NCBI RefSeq assembly: GCF_013394775.1
Contig: NZ_JABXYT010000001.1
Location: forward strand, 386,501 to 450,500
Origin: Oribacterium sp. oral taxon 102
GTDB lineage: Bacteria; Bacillota; Clostridia; Lachnospirales; Lachnospiraceae
Direction of reading: 5' to 3'
Length of the DNA: 64,000 nucleotides
How positions within the stretch are numbered: position 1 is the stretch's first letter; every line of letters starts with the position of its first letter. A program made the position numbers and the translations under genes. Positions 45,773 through 55,120 of the stretch are shown here, one piece after another. The notes below the pieces were generated by a model. The model was not told the origin of the DNA. It ran no database searches and saw only the letters and a list, made by a program, of their open reading frames with translations.

Positions 45773-45955
45773 TTATGAGACTTCTCCCGCCTGGATTCTT
45801 TTGCGCTTTTTGGTTGTCATTTGGAAAGGCTCATCTGCATATTTCCAGAGTTCGTTCTGCGGAGTGCAGGCCTCCATGTTTTCGGCCTTTGCCCAGGATG
45901 GGATTTTGGGTTGGAGTTCGGTCATTCGAAGCATCATCTGCTCCATATGGTCCAT
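45773..45955 (-). CDS. Small hypothetical protein upstream of topB
   Basis: A 60-codon frame begins 21 nt after the stop of the beta-repeat protein gene. It reads LQPKIPSWAKAENMEACTPQNELWKYADEPFQMTTKKRKRIQ, plausible for a small basic protein. No clear Shine-Dalgarno sequence is visible, so it may rely on coupling or be spurious. Confidence 0.35.
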   Translation of the reverse strand: MDHMEQMMLRMTELQPKIPSWAKAENMEACTPQNELWKYADEPFQMTTKKRKRIQAGEVS

Positions 45956-45976
45956 AATAATCGCTTGTCGAAGCTC

Positions 45977-47209
45977 TTACATCTTATACTCGGCAGCGTT
46001 AATTATCTGGGTATCTTTCAGCTTGCCGAGGAAGGAGCCGAACATTCCGAGAGCCCCTCCATCCTCACCATCTTCATCATCCGAATCCTGCCCGGACACC
46101 TGAATCATGGCTACATCCTCAGCAATCATATTGACGGCCTCTTCCTGCTCCTTCGAGCAGATAACCATAGCGCAATCCACGATATGCAGTTTTTCCATGA
46201 TGTCTTCAGCGCTCAGATCCTCGGAGAGAGTGACCTTGGCGCAGTCTTCGACCCGCACTCCCTTCGGATACTTCCCAAGTACGGCAGCACCGACCTTGAC
46301 CATGGGACGATCTACGATAAGGCCCAGATCCGGATCAATGACCCGCAGCTCGTCATATACACTTTCGATTTCATCAAAAGCGTCTTCCAACTCCTTGTTT
46401 ACGCTGACAGTACCATCTGCGAACAGGTATTCCAGAGAAGAGAGGGCTTCGGCATCTTTGATGGAAACGTCGCCTGTGACACAGAGCCTGGTTCCATACT
46501 TTTTGATGGTTTTCGGCTTCAGTTCCAGATCGTCATCGATGAGCTTTGTGCCGTCAGGGACCTTCACGATTTCGGCTTCTTCATCAAACAGAGAAACCAG
46601 CCTGCCGATCAGGCTTTCTGCGATCACGACCCTCTTTGCGGTAAACTTCAGGCCCTTTGAAAGCAGCTTCTCTGAGTCAATCCCGGTATCCAGGAAGAAG
46701 AGATTTCCGGAGCAGTAGTACAGAGTGTTCGCTGCTCTTGCGATAAACAGATCGTCGATCTCCGTATCAGCCTTCAGGATCGTTGCTCCGTCCGGATAAT
46801 ATTCGGTCTTTCCTCTTACCTGAATATTCGAAAACCGGCCCTCAAAGCTTTTCGGCATCAGGACCTTTCCGTTCACCATGATGCTGTAATAGCTTTTCAC
46901 AGCTTCCTGGCTGCCGTCGGCAATAACCAGTTTGCCATTGACCATCAGGAAAACACCGGTTCCGTCCGCGTCCGGGCCGATCTCACCCTTACCGTTGATG
47001 CTCTGCACAGAAACATTCTCTCCATCCGGGATTTCCAGCACAGTCGCCGCATTCATGGTCACGGGATACTTGTTCAACAGTTCCTTGGAACGCTCATTGA
47101 CAATCAGAATCGCGGCATTGATGGTGATATTTTCATACACGGCAAGGCTTTCTTCTGTTACGGCTCTCGCATCGCAGGTTGCGGCATTGATCATTTTGTT
47201 CTTCTTCAT
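45977..47209 (-). CDS. Unknown beta-repeat protein paired with an ECF sigma factor
   Basis: The 410-residue protein has no recognised domain. It contains several loosely similar segments around short strands (TINAAILIVNERSKELLNKY, SYYSIMVNGKVLMPK, KFTAKRVVIAESLIGRL, RPMVKVGAAVLGKYPKGV), suggesting a repeated beta-structure such as a solenoid. The C-terminus is acidic and ends INAAEYKM, echoing the N-terminal INAAT. There is no signal peptide or membrane helix. It lies 15 nt after the ECF sigma gene, so it could be a cognate regulator, an anti-sigma factor or the main product of its transcript. Confidence 0.5.
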   Translation of the reverse strand: MKKNKMINAATCDARAVTEESLAVYENITINAAILIVNERSKELLNKYPVTMNAATVLEIPDGENVSVQSINGKGEIGPDADGTGVFLMVNGKLVIADGSQEAVKSYYSIMVNGKVLMPKSFEGRFSNIQVRGKTEYYPDGATILKADTEIDDLFIARAANTLYYCSGNLFFLDTGIDSEKLLSKGLKFTAKRVVIAESLIGRLVSLFDEEAEIVKVPDGTKLIDDDLELKPKTIKKYGTRLCVTGDVSIKDAEALSSLEYLFADGTVSVNKELEDAFDEIESVYDELRVIDPDLGLIVDRPMVKVGAAVLGKYPKGVRVEDCAKVTLSEDLSAEDIMEKLHIVDCAMVICSKEQEEAVNMIAEDVAMIQVSGQDSDDEDGEDGGALGMFGSFLGKLKDTQIINAAEYKM

Positions 47210-47224
47210 GAGATTCGTCCTCCG

Positions 47225-47680
47225 TTATGATTTCAGTTTTTCTCTCAGGAGCTTTCTGGCGCGGCTTAGAGCAGCCCGGACTCCTGATGGTGACAGCCCG
47301 TATTCTTCTGCAAGTTCCTTTGAGGTGTATCCGTCAAAGTACCGTTTGATAAAGAGTTGGGACAGATCCGGCGGCAGTGAGGAGAGGATCATTGCTGTTT
47401 CGACTTCTGAGAAGCCGCCGTCCGTTTCTTCCTCGGCCTGCATCTGGTTGTTCTGCTCTACGGTTCGCCTTCGGCAGGCATCATAGAACAGGTTCCTTGC
47501 CACCTTATACAGCCAGGCACGTCGTTCTTTCTCTCCCAATTCTTCCAGAAGATCCAGATTGGAAAGTGCCTTCATGAAGGTCTCCTGCAGTAGATCCTCG
47601 GCATCACTGACATTTCCGCATATCATACAGCAGTATTTCAACAGCTCTATCCGATACACGGTATATAGCTCTGTGATCAT
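47225..47680 (-). CDS. ECF-type RNA polymerase sigma factor
   Basis: From ATG 47680 (GGAGG) the protein has about 151 residues with region 2 (YCCMICGNVSDAEDLLQETFMKAL, AWLYKVARNLFYDACRRR) and region 4 (FIKRYFDGYTSKELAEEYGLSPSGVRAALSRARK). It would direct transcription of specific ICE genes. It is followed by the unknown beta-repeat gene and preceded by a 185-nt gap with a T-rich stretch that probably holds its promoter. Its regulation is not visible in the sequence. Confidence 0.87.
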   Translation of the reverse strand: MITELYTVYRIELLKYCCMICGNVSDAEDLLQETFMKALSNLDLLEELGEKERRAWLYKVARNLFYDACRRRTVEQNNQMQAEEETDGGFSEVETAMILSSLPPDLSQLFIKRYFDGYTSKELAEEYGLSPSGVRAALSRARKLLREKLKS

Positions 47681-47865
47681 GGCACCCTCCTTTCCTTCAG
47701 CTTTCACTCTTATAACGTTTGAGAACGGCAAAGTGTTTTTATTTTTTTGCAGTTTTTTTCGATGCTTTGGCATTATACCATACCCTTCTGATGAAACTAT
47801 GACCAAAAATGAAAATGTACCAATAAATCATTATGTACGAGGCAGCTTTCACTGCCTCTCCCGGC

Positions 47866-48981
47866 TTACAGTTCTGGACCCTTCTTCGTTTTGGTCTTGA
47901 CCTTGGGCTTGTCCGCAGCGACCTTCGCCGCAGTATCTTTCACCAGAGCGTTAAGCTCATCCCTGGCAGACGCACGGTGCTGGGTTTCTTTGGACTGCGG
48001 ATCTCTGGTCTTGTAGGACTCGACCATCGCTTTCAGCTCCGTGTTCGGAACCTGGGTCTTCACGTCCTGCCAGATGTTCTTCCCCTTATCGTCCTGGCCC
48101 TGAAGGGTAGGCTTCGTTACCACAGTGGTTCCGTCAGCAGGGATTTTGGCCCAGAGGCCTTTACCGTACTGGTTCTCATGCACGGCCTTCGCGGGGAGCA
48201 CAAAGCTTGCCCAAGGTGTCTTGTCCGCCGGATCCTGGTTGGGAATCGTGATCCTCATGAACTCCCTACCGTCTTTTGACTGGAAAGGTTCCGCCAGACC
48301 CTTGCCGAACTTGATCGTTACTTCTTCCTGTGTCGGGAGCTTTACTCCCTTGGCGATCTGTTCCTCGGCTTCCTTTACGAAATCAGGTACGAACAGATCA
48401 TCTTTTCTTCCGTTCTCAGGCATTGTTTCAGTTCCTCCTTTATAGGTTGAATCGCTTTCATTGACACGCAGGATCTGCTCCGCTGTCATAGAGATCTTTT
48501 CATTTGTGAAATCCACCATTCCGGACTCCCAGAAGCTGTAATAATCACTGTTTCCGCCGCCTACGATCACATGGTCCAGACAGGGGATATCCATGATCTT
48601 TCCGGCTTCGATACAGCGCCTGGTGGTCTGGATATCCTCTCTGGAAGGTGTCACATCGCCGCTGGGATGATTGTGCAGCAGCAGGAAGCCGTAGGCGTTC
48701 GAGAGGATACCGGACTTCAGGATGTTGGGGATCGATGCGATGGACCCGTTGATGCTGCCCATGCTGACGATATTGAAATTGATGGGCTTCAGCTTGTTGT
48801 TGAGGTTCACCACGCAGAGGACTTCCCGGTCATACTGGGAGAGTTCCTTCCGCATCACATCCAGCGCTGCTGTCGGGGAGGAAAGCGGGACATCCGAATA
48901 AAGCGGATGCCCCTCAGCCAGGCGGATGCAGACCTCTTTCAGCTTATACCGCTTCGGCCCGTTCTCTGTCATCTCGCTCAT
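47866..48981 (-). CDS. RadC/JAB-domain protein with ICE-specific C-terminal domain
   Basis: The first 160 residues form a RadC-like MPN/JAB metalloprotease domain with HNHPSGD at 103-109 and an Asp further on (CLDHVIVGGGNSDYYSFWESG). The C-terminal 200 residues (DLFVPDFVKEAEEQIAKG, then EFMRITIPNQDPADKTPWASFVLP) form a domain found in CTn proteins. RadC proteins of mobile elements have been linked to recombination or antirestriction, with no firm biochemistry. A 45-codon gene overlaps its start. Confidence 0.8.
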   Translation of the reverse strand: MSEMTENGPKRYKLKEVCIRLAEGHPLYSDVPLSSPTAALDVMRKELSQYDREVLCVVNLNNKLKPINFNIVSMGSINGSIASIPNILKSGILSNAYGFLLLHNHPSGDVTPSREDIQTTRRCIEAGKIMDIPCLDHVIVGGGNSDYYSFWESGMVDFTNEKISMTAEQILRVNESDSTYKGGTETMPENGRKDDLFVPDFVKEAEEQIAKGVKLPTQEEVTIKFGKGLAEPFQSKDGREFMRITIPNQDPADKTPWASFVLPAKAVHENQYGKGLWAKIPADGTTVVTKPTLQGQDDKGKNIWQDVKTQVPNTELKAMVESYKTRDPQSKETQHRASARDELNALVKDTAAKVAADKPKVKTKTKKGPEL

Positions 48982-49081
48982 GGCTGTCCTCCCTGAACTC
49001 GATGGTGATCTTCAGCACCTCATCATCCGGCATGAACCGGATATAATCCCGCAGCTCCTGCGGCGTCATTTCGATCACCAT
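48944..49081 (-). CDS. Tiny gene overlapping RadC-like start
   Basis: A 45-codon frame, MVIEMTPQELRDYIRFMPDDEVLKITIEF and onward, starts at the TAATG overlap with the SH3-protein stop and overlaps the start of the RadC-like gene by 38 nt. The sequence is hydrophilic and coherent, so it may be a real coupled small protein. Confidence 0.5.
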   Translation of the reverse strand: MVIEMTPQELRDYIRFMPDDEVLKITIEFREDSHERDDRERAEAV

Positions 49082-50370
49082 TACACATCCTCCTCGCCGG
49101 AATCAGCGGATTCATCCGGATCATCAAGGATCTCGTTCTCATAAGGATCCCCGACATCGTAAGAGTCGATATCCTCCGTATCCGTACCGGCACCGTAATC
49201 TTCCTCATCCTCATCGGTGTAGTCGGCGTCGGGATCCGGGGCATCAGCAGCCTTCTTTTTCTTCTTCGTCTGCATGAAGAACCATCCGCCGCCTGCCGCC
49301 GCCATCAGGACGATGATGATCAGGACCGGGGCCATGTTGGTCTTTTTACCTTCCCTGGCCGGTTCGTCTTCCGGCTTCTGGGTCTCGGATTCTCCGGTCT
49401 GGGAAGCAGCTTCAGCCGCAGCCTTTTCAGCAGCCTCTCTTGCTGCCTGTTCCGCAGCCAGCTGGGACTCATAGGCAGCCTTCTCATCATCCTCCATCAG
49501 AGCAAAGAGATCACGCTCATCCACCAGGTTCAGGAAATGGACGGTTTCCTCGCCCTTCTCATCACGGTCGATGATCAGATAGAAGTAGTTGCCGTTCTTC
49601 GTAACCAGGGTGACGAACTGCTGGCCTTCACCGTTCCTTTCTCCGAAGTCATCCACCAAGGTCAGGTTGCCGGAGGGAGTAAGGCCATGGCCGGTCTGGG
49701 TCTCCGCAGGCTGCATCATGCCCTGGAAGAGCTCCAGGAAACTCAGGATCGTGGCCTGGTCGATATCAAAGGAATAACCGTCGTCTGTCTGGGTGGAGGG
49801 GATGTCATTGACCCTCAGGTATTCGCCACAGACGTAACCGTATCTTGCAGGGATCTCGATCTGGTACCAGCCATCCTTTTCACCGAGGACCTTTACATTG
49901 GATCCGCTCCCCAGCTGGGTGATGATGTCATAGCCGGTGCTCGGGCCGGTCCGGACATTCAGGTTGCCGCCCTGGGTGGTAACAGTCCCGGTCCTGCCGG
50001 GATCGTCCTGTTCCTGCTTATCAATGGAGATGATCACAGAGCCTTCTCTTACCGTGACATGCAGCGTCGGCAGAAGCATGGCGATCAGCTTTGGATGTTC
50101 CTTCAGCACCTCCAAGATCTCCGGATCCATACCGGCAAGCAGTGTGGTCAGAGCATCAGTATCAAAGGGAAATGTGTTGTCTTCGCCGGATTCAGCCGGA
50201 TCAGCCGATTCTGCATCATCGGAAGGTGCAGCCGCGTCGGTGTTCTGAGCCGCCGGGGTCTCAGTAGGTGCGTCTTCTCCGTCTGAGGCATAGGCAAACG
50301 CCGTCATCGGGAAGAGCATCACACATACCAGCAGGACCGCGATCATCGCAGTCAGTTTCTTTTTCATCAT
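49081..50370 (-). CDS. CD1107-family SH3-domain secreted/membrane protein
   Basis: The 429-residue protein has a signal peptide (MMKKKLTAMIAVLLVCVMLF, then PMTAFAYA), a bacterial SH3 domain around 130-195 (NLNVRTGPSTGYDIITQLGSG), an alanine/glutamate-rich coiled coil, a transmembrane helix (MAPVLIIIVLMAAAGGGWFF) and an acidic tail. CD1107-family proteins are part of CTn type IV secretion machinery in Gram-positives. It starts before DUF4315 finishes (ATGA overlap), the usual gene order. Confidence 0.85.
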   Translation of the reverse strand: MMKKKLTAMIAVLLVCVMLFPMTAFAYASDGEDAPTETPAAQNTDAAAPSDDAESADPAESGEDNTFPFDTDALTTLLAGMDPEILEVLKEHPKLIAMLLPTLHVTVREGSVIISIDKQEQDDPGRTGTVTTQGGNLNVRTGPSTGYDIITQLGSGSNVKVLGEKDGWYQIEIPARYGYVCGEYLRVNDIPSTQTDDGYSFDIDQATILSFLELFQGMMQPAETQTGHGLTPSGNLTLVDDFGERNGEGQQFVTLVTKNGNYFYLIIDRDEKGEETVHFLNLVDERDLFALMEDDEKAAYESQLAAEQAAREAAEKAAAEAASQTGESETQKPEDEPAREGKKTNMAPVLIIIVLMAAAGGGWFFMQTKKKKKAADAPDPDADYTDEDEEDYGAGTDTEDIDSYDVGDPYENEILDDPDESADSGEEDV

Positions 50371-50639
50371 TCTTCAGGATCCTCCTTCTCATAAGTTTCG
50401 CTGTCATCGTTTTCAGTTGCATAGCCGCCCGGGATCTGCGGAAGGATCCCCTTGGACCGGATCAGGTCCGCCAGCTGTTCCGGGGTCATGTTTGCGGTCT
50501 GGAAAATGCTGTAAACATAGACCTTCTCGGCTTCGTTGTACCTGCGTTCCAGGTCCTTGACCTTCGCCTCCCAGTCGTCCCGCTTCTTCCGGGCTTTCTC
50601 AAGCTCCTCCCGGAGCTTCACAAGTCTTGAATCGTCCAT
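50367..50639 (-). CDS. DUF4315 family protein
   Basis: ATG 50639 has GAAGG at the right distance; earlier codons do not. The 90-residue protein is a helical coil (KLREELEKARKKRDDWEAKVKDLERRYNEAEK) followed by YSIFQTANMTPEQLADLI, the DUF4315 signature. It usually lies between the NlpC/P60 and SH3 genes in CTn-like ICEs, as here. Role in transfer unknown. Confidence 0.85.
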   Translation of the reverse strand: MDDSRLVKLREELEKARKKRDDWEAKVKDLERRYNEAEKVYVYSIFQTANMTPEQLADLIRSKGILPQIPGGYATENDDSETYEKEDPEE

Positions 50640-50679
50640 TTGCATCCTTCTTTTGGATGAAATGATCGCCTGCCTGGAC

Positions 50680-52311
50680 TTAAGGCAGACGGCCAAAGCA
50701 ATAAAAATGAGCCTGCCAGTAAGCGGTATCGATACTCGCGTACTGGATCGGGTTTCCGCAGTGGATCATCATGCCGTTGCCGACATAGATGGCCACATGT
50801 GAAGCTCCAGTGGTGTTATAGGTGCCCTGGAAGAAGATCAGGTCCCCAGGTTTGGCTTCGCTTCTTGGGATGATGGCACAGATGTTTTTCAGTCCATCCG
50901 CTGTCAGTCTTCCGACATTCCAGCCGTTTCCGCAGTGATTGATGACCCAGCTGACAAAGCCGGAGCAGTCAAAGCTCGTGGAGGGAGAAGATCCTCCCCA
51001 GACGTAAGGATAGCCAAGGTATTTCTCCGCTTCCGTGATCATCTTCCTGAACTTTTCATCCGTCAGGGCTTCACCGGGGATGTCATAGTGCAGCACATCC
51101 TGAATGGCTATGGCGTAAGGGTTGTCCCCGAAGATGTCCGGCTTGTTGCCGAGCGTCTGCATCAGGAGCCCATAGCGCATCATCTGGTCATCCGTGAGGC
51201 CTGCCGAAAGCAGGATGTTGGCAAGACCTTTGTTGTCCAGCGTGACGTTGAGGATATAGTAGTCATACGGGACTTCGACCTCGTATTCTTCCTCTTCGTC
51301 ATACGACTCGCCGGTCTCCGGATCGGTATAAGTGACAGTCCTCGTCCGGGTCTCCGTCCGGTACCGGGTCTCCACAACCGAATCGAAGGTCAGTTCATAC
51401 TGCGCGGCAAAGATCTGCTGCAGAGTGCTCTGTACCTGGGAACGGGTGTAATTCTCGAATACGACTGTAAGATACGATGCCAGTTCATAGGGATTGTGGC
51501 CGATCTGGTCCTGGGTGATGTTGATCTCGTCGTAACCAGGAAATTCAGACTGCAGATTATTGATCCGGGCCTGCAGGGCTGCTTCCAGAGCACAGTAGTC
51601 CGCTTCAACTCCGAGGATATCCTCATCCTCAGCCGTAAAAGATGTTTCGACTACTACATCCGATCCGCCCTGGAACATCACGGAACAGGAACCTATCATG
51701 CCGGAGATCATCATGACCACCAGCAAGATCCCGCCTCCGATCAGCAAGCCGTGCCAGTGTTTGGACACGAACTCACCGACCCGTTCCGACACCTTCTTTG
51801 TTTCTTTGGCGGCTTTCCCGGCATTCTTCGCTGTCGCCGCGCTGCCGGATGCCGCGCCGGATGCTGCAGTGCCTACGTTCTTTCCGGTTTTCGCCGCCGC
51901 GTACTCCTTCTTGATCTCGCTCTTCTGACGCCAGCGGGAGAACAGATTAGACCCGTTCTCCGCCGTATGCTCGGCAAACTGGCTGCTCCTGTTCAGGGCA
52001 TCGGTACCGGCATTATCATCAGCCTCCTGGTCGATTTTATGATGGACCGTATCTGAGATCAGCGTGGATGCATGGCTGCCTTTGGGCGTCTTCCTGCCGT
52101 GGCTTGTTGCTTCCTTTACGCTCTCATCCGAAAAAACCGCCTTATCAAAGCGGAGCTTCTCACCGGCTGCCGCCTGGGAAGCCTTTTCGCCCTGAAGCTT
52201 CTTTCCGGAAGCCTTCTTGGCAGTTTCCTCCGTTTTCAGTTTCCTGCCGGGAGAAGACCGGCCGGAGGCGCTGCCCTGGCCGGTCCTTCCGGTTCTTGTT
52301 TCTTTATCCAT
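50680..52311 (-). CDS. CD1108-family NlpC/P60 cell-wall hydrolase
   Basis: The 543-residue protein has a basic N-terminal cytoplasmic part, a transmembrane helix (HGLLIGGGILLVVMMISGMI), a VirB8-like or linker region and a C-terminal NlpC/P60 peptidase (YPYVWGGSSPSTSFDCSGFV, HVAIYVGNGMMIHC). It should open the peptidoglycan for the conjugation channel. It overlaps nothing but lies 3 nt from the VirB4 stop. It is the VirB1-like component of the set. Confidence 0.9.
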   Translation of the reverse strand: MDKETRTGRTGQGSASGRSSPGRKLKTEETAKKASGKKLQGEKASQAAAGEKLRFDKAVFSDESVKEATSHGRKTPKGSHASTLISDTVHHKIDQEADDNAGTDALNRSSQFAEHTAENGSNLFSRWRQKSEIKKEYAAAKTGKNVGTAASGAASGSAATAKNAGKAAKETKKVSERVGEFVSKHWHGLLIGGGILLVVMMISGMIGSCSVMFQGGSDVVVETSFTAEDEDILGVEADYCALEAALQARINNLQSEFPGYDEINITQDQIGHNPYELASYLTVVFENYTRSQVQSTLQQIFAAQYELTFDSVVETRYRTETRTRTVTYTDPETGESYDEEEEYEVEVPYDYYILNVTLDNKGLANILLSAGLTDDQMMRYGLLMQTLGNKPDIFGDNPYAIAIQDVLHYDIPGEALTDEKFRKMITEAEKYLGYPYVWGGSSPSTSFDCSGFVSWVINHCGNGWNVGRLTADGLKNICAIIPRSEAKPGDLIFFQGTYNTTGASHVAIYVGNGMMIHCGNPIQYASIDTAYWQAHFYCFGRLP

Positions 52312-52314
52312 GGG

Positions 52315-54750
52315 TTACGCCTCCTTTGCTTCGACCACTTCCGAAAGCTTTGTGGTCATGATGCGGTAGAGCTCGGTATCCTGCGGGAACCGGTCTACAA
52401 AGGGAAGGATCACGTTGCCGTAGAACAGCAGGCCTTCACCTTCGCCGGAATGCGTCACATAGGACAGCTGGTGAGGGGAAATGTTGAGCTGTTTGGCCAG
52501 GATCTGACGGTCTCCCGCCGCCTGGTTCAGCATATAGATGAAGTCGCTGTTCTCGAAGATGTTCTCTACCTCGTGAGAGGAAAGAAGATCCTTCACGTTC
52601 TGGGTGATGCCTGTGGGGATGCCGCCCCACTTTCTGAAGCGCTTCCAGATCTCCACGGAATAGGCCGCCGTCTGCTCCTCCTTCAGAAGCAGATGGAACT
52701 CGTCCATATAGTATCGGGTGGCCTTTCCGGCTTCACGGTTCGCGGTGACACGGCCCCAGACCTGGTCCTGGACGATCAGCATACCCAGCTTTTTCAGCTG
52801 TTTGCCGAGCTCCTTGATGTCGTAACAGACCAGGCGGTTGTCGATATCCACGTTGGTCCTGTGATTGAACAGATTCAGAGAACCTTTGACGTAGATCTCC
52901 AGCGCGGTTGCTACATGATGGGCTTCCTTTTCTTCCTGCTTCAGAAGAGCGTTGTACAGATCCTCAAGAAGCGGCATGTTCTCCGGAACCGGGTTCTCGA
53001 AGTACTTCTGATAGATCTGATGGACACAGCGGTCAATGACTGTCTTTTCGATTGGCTGCAGGCCTTCCTTACCGCCGACAACCAACTCGCAGAGAGACAG
53101 GATAAAATCCGATTTCAGCGCGATCGGGTTATCCTCCTCGGAGTAGTTCAGGTTGATATCCATCGGATTCACGTACTGGGTGCTGGCCGGACTGATATGA
53201 ATGACCTGGCCGTTGAAGCGCTGCACGAGAGCCGTGTACTCAGCCTCCGGGTCACAGATGATCACATCGTCATCCGTTACCAGGAAGGCGTTGGCGATCT
53301 CGCGCTTGGCGCTGAAGGATTTACCGGAACCGGGGGTACCGAGGATCAGGCCGTTCGGATTCTTCAGGGCCTTCCGGTCCACCATGATCAGGTTGTTGGA
53401 AAGAGCGTTCAGTCCGTAGTACAGGGATTCCTTGCCAGCCTGGAAAAGCTCCTGGGTGGTAAAGGGTACAAAAATCGCCGTGCTCGAAGTCGTAAGAGCA
53501 CGGCGGATGTCGATGAGGCAGCTGGCCAGCGGAAGACAGCTCATAAGGGCGTTTTCCTGCTGGAAGTCCAGCCTCCTTAAGTTGCAGTTGTGTTTCTGAG
53601 CAATGGAGCTTGCCTGGAACACGTTGGTGTCCAGCTCCTGCAGGGTCCTGCCGGTATTCATGATCAGCATTGTCAGCATGAACATACGCTCATTCTGGCT
53701 CTGCAGCTCCTTGAGAAGCGACTTGGCGTCCTTGCCGTAGGTGGCCAGGTCTGAGGGGATAATGTCCATGTCGTAACCGGAACGTACTGCCTTTTTCTGC
53801 TCCTCGATCTTCGAACGGTCAAGCTCCGTGATCGTATGCTTGATGGTCTTGATCGCCTCCGTCTGGTCCACAGACTGGATGTGCATCGTAATGATCTGGG
53901 AAGAATCCATGTCCAGGAAATCCTTCAGAAGCTGGTCTGAAAGATCCGATGCCGTGATCTGCAGGTAGCTCATGGCACCGTACAGGGATCCCATCTGGAA
54001 GGTACGGCTGCCGGGGAGGGCAAAGGCCGTCGGAGCAATAAAGTCCTTTACGGAAAGGCCGGACTCCGCCAGCCACTTCCAATCAAAGCGGAACTTGTCC
54101 TCCGGATCCCCCATGTGGAACATGTCGTGCATGAGCTTAAGTCTCTCGTAACCGTTCAGGACCTCGGCCCGGACGCCCAGCTGCTTGAAGTTATTCAGAA
54201 GATCGTTCTGCACATGCTCAAGCCTCGGTTTTGCCTGCTTCATGGAGTCAGCCTCGATCCCGAAGGTCAGGAACTTGGTCTTGGTAAGACCGTTGTTGCC
54301 CTGGGCCAGTTGGTTCTTCAGCATCTCGGAATACTCGTCACGGACACTGTTGAACGCATCTTTCCGATAAGGGATCCGGATCCCGGCTTCGAAGCTCTCC
54401 GCGTCAGTCGTCATGTTCATGAAGCTGAGCTCGAAATGAATGGAGCTGTCGAAGAAGTTCAGGAACCCGCACCACTCTTCAAAGATGGCCGTCTTGTCTT
54501 CCTGCTGTGCCAGCTGGTAGTTGATGTCCTGGAACCGGATGGTCTTGGTGTAAAAGCTTCCGATACGGCAGATGCCGTCAGGGAACATCCGGTCAAAAGG
54601 AATCGACTGCTGGGCGCTCCGGGGGATCCCGTCGTTTTTCTTTGCACGGTCAATGACTTCCTGGACCCGTTTCTGATCCGTCCTGGACAGTCCCGGGGGA
54701 ATCTTCAGTGACCGTTTCTCATTTCTTTTTCCTTTGAACAGCTGAAACAA
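52315..54750 (-). CDS. virB4: VirB4-like conjugation ATPase (CD1110 family)
   Basis: The 811-residue protein has Walker A LGTPGSGKSFSAKREIANAF near 475, Walker B (RYYMDEFHLLL), and an N-terminal VirB4 domain. It powers assembly of the conjugative secretion channel. Its start overlaps the PrgI gene by 32 nt. The domain layout and length are typical of CTn VirB4 proteins; a large open frame on the opposite strand is antisense to it and not a gene. Confidence 0.95.
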   Translation of the reverse strand: MFQLFKGKRNEKRSLKIPPGLSRTDQKRVQEVIDRAKKNDGIPRSAQQSIPFDRMFPDGICRIGSFYTKTIRFQDINYQLAQQEDKTAIFEEWCGFLNFFDSSIHFELSFMNMTTDAESFEAGIRIPYRKDAFNSVRDEYSEMLKNQLAQGNNGLTKTKFLTFGIEADSMKQAKPRLEHVQNDLLNNFKQLGVRAEVLNGYERLKLMHDMFHMGDPEDKFRFDWKWLAESGLSVKDFIAPTAFALPGSRTFQMGSLYGAMSYLQITASDLSDQLLKDFLDMDSSQIITMHIQSVDQTEAIKTIKHTITELDRSKIEEQKKAVRSGYDMDIIPSDLATYGKDAKSLLKELQSQNERMFMLTMLIMNTGRTLQELDTNVFQASSIAQKHNCNLRRLDFQQENALMSCLPLASCLIDIRRALTTSSTAIFVPFTTQELFQAGKESLYYGLNALSNNLIMVDRKALKNPNGLILGTPGSGKSFSAKREIANAFLVTDDDVIICDPEAEYTALVQRFNGQVIHISPASTQYVNPMDINLNYSEEDNPIALKSDFILSLCELVVGGKEGLQPIEKTVIDRCVHQIYQKYFENPVPENMPLLEDLYNALLKQEEKEAHHVATALEIYVKGSLNLFNHRTNVDIDNRLVCYDIKELGKQLKKLGMLIVQDQVWGRVTANREAGKATRYYMDEFHLLLKEEQTAAYSVEIWKRFRKWGGIPTGITQNVKDLLSSHEVENIFENSDFIYMLNQAAGDRQILAKQLNISPHQLSYVTHSGEGEGLLFYGNVILPFVDRFPQDTELYRIMTTKLSEVVEAKEA

Positions 54751-55105
54751 TTCTGTCTACCTCCTTTTCCGCCTGCGCAGCCCTCTTCAGGATGTCGTAG
54801 TAGTTGTCCGTCTGATAGGGCCGGACCTTTGGCCGGATGAATTTTGATTGAATAAAGTGCTTTGCAATGACCTCCAGAGGCTGCCCGTCACGCTCATACA
54901 TTGCCAAGAGGAACATGGGAATCATGATGATGATCATGCTCATAGCGGCGAGGCTCGTTGAGCCGACGCTCTTGATCAAAAAGAATGACGGCACACCGAT
55001 GAGTGCCGCCAGTCCGAAGCAGATGAGCTGCCTTTTGGTCAGATTGAGAAATACTTTGGTTTTGACCCGGGTAAGATCCCTCGGGACGGGGATATATGCT
55101 GCCAT
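54719..55105 (-). CDS. PrgI-family conjugation protein
   Basis: The 128-residue protein has two transmembrane helices (LICFGLAALIGVPSFFLI and MIIIMIPMFLLAMY) and basic ends (YIPVPRDLTRVKTKVFL). PrgI proteins are the VirB3-like subunits of Gram-positive conjugation systems. It lies between VirB6-like and VirB4, coupled to the latter. Confidence 0.87.
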   Translation of the reverse strand: MAAYIPVPRDLTRVKTKVFLNLTKRQLICFGLAALIGVPSFFLIKSVGSTSLAAMSMIIIMIPMFLLAMYERDGQPLEVIAKHFIQSKFIRPKVRPYQTDNYYDILKRAAQAEKEVDRIVSAVQRKKK

Positions 55106-55120
55106 TTTGGACCTCCTTCC

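Noticed and set aside
50935..52056. A 373-codon open frame on the plus strand
   Set aside because: It lies antisense to the NlpC/P60 gene and shows no family features.
52072..53580. A 502-codon open frame on the plus strand
   Set aside because: It is fully antisense to VirB4, whose motifs are clear; GC-rich codon use creates the frame.
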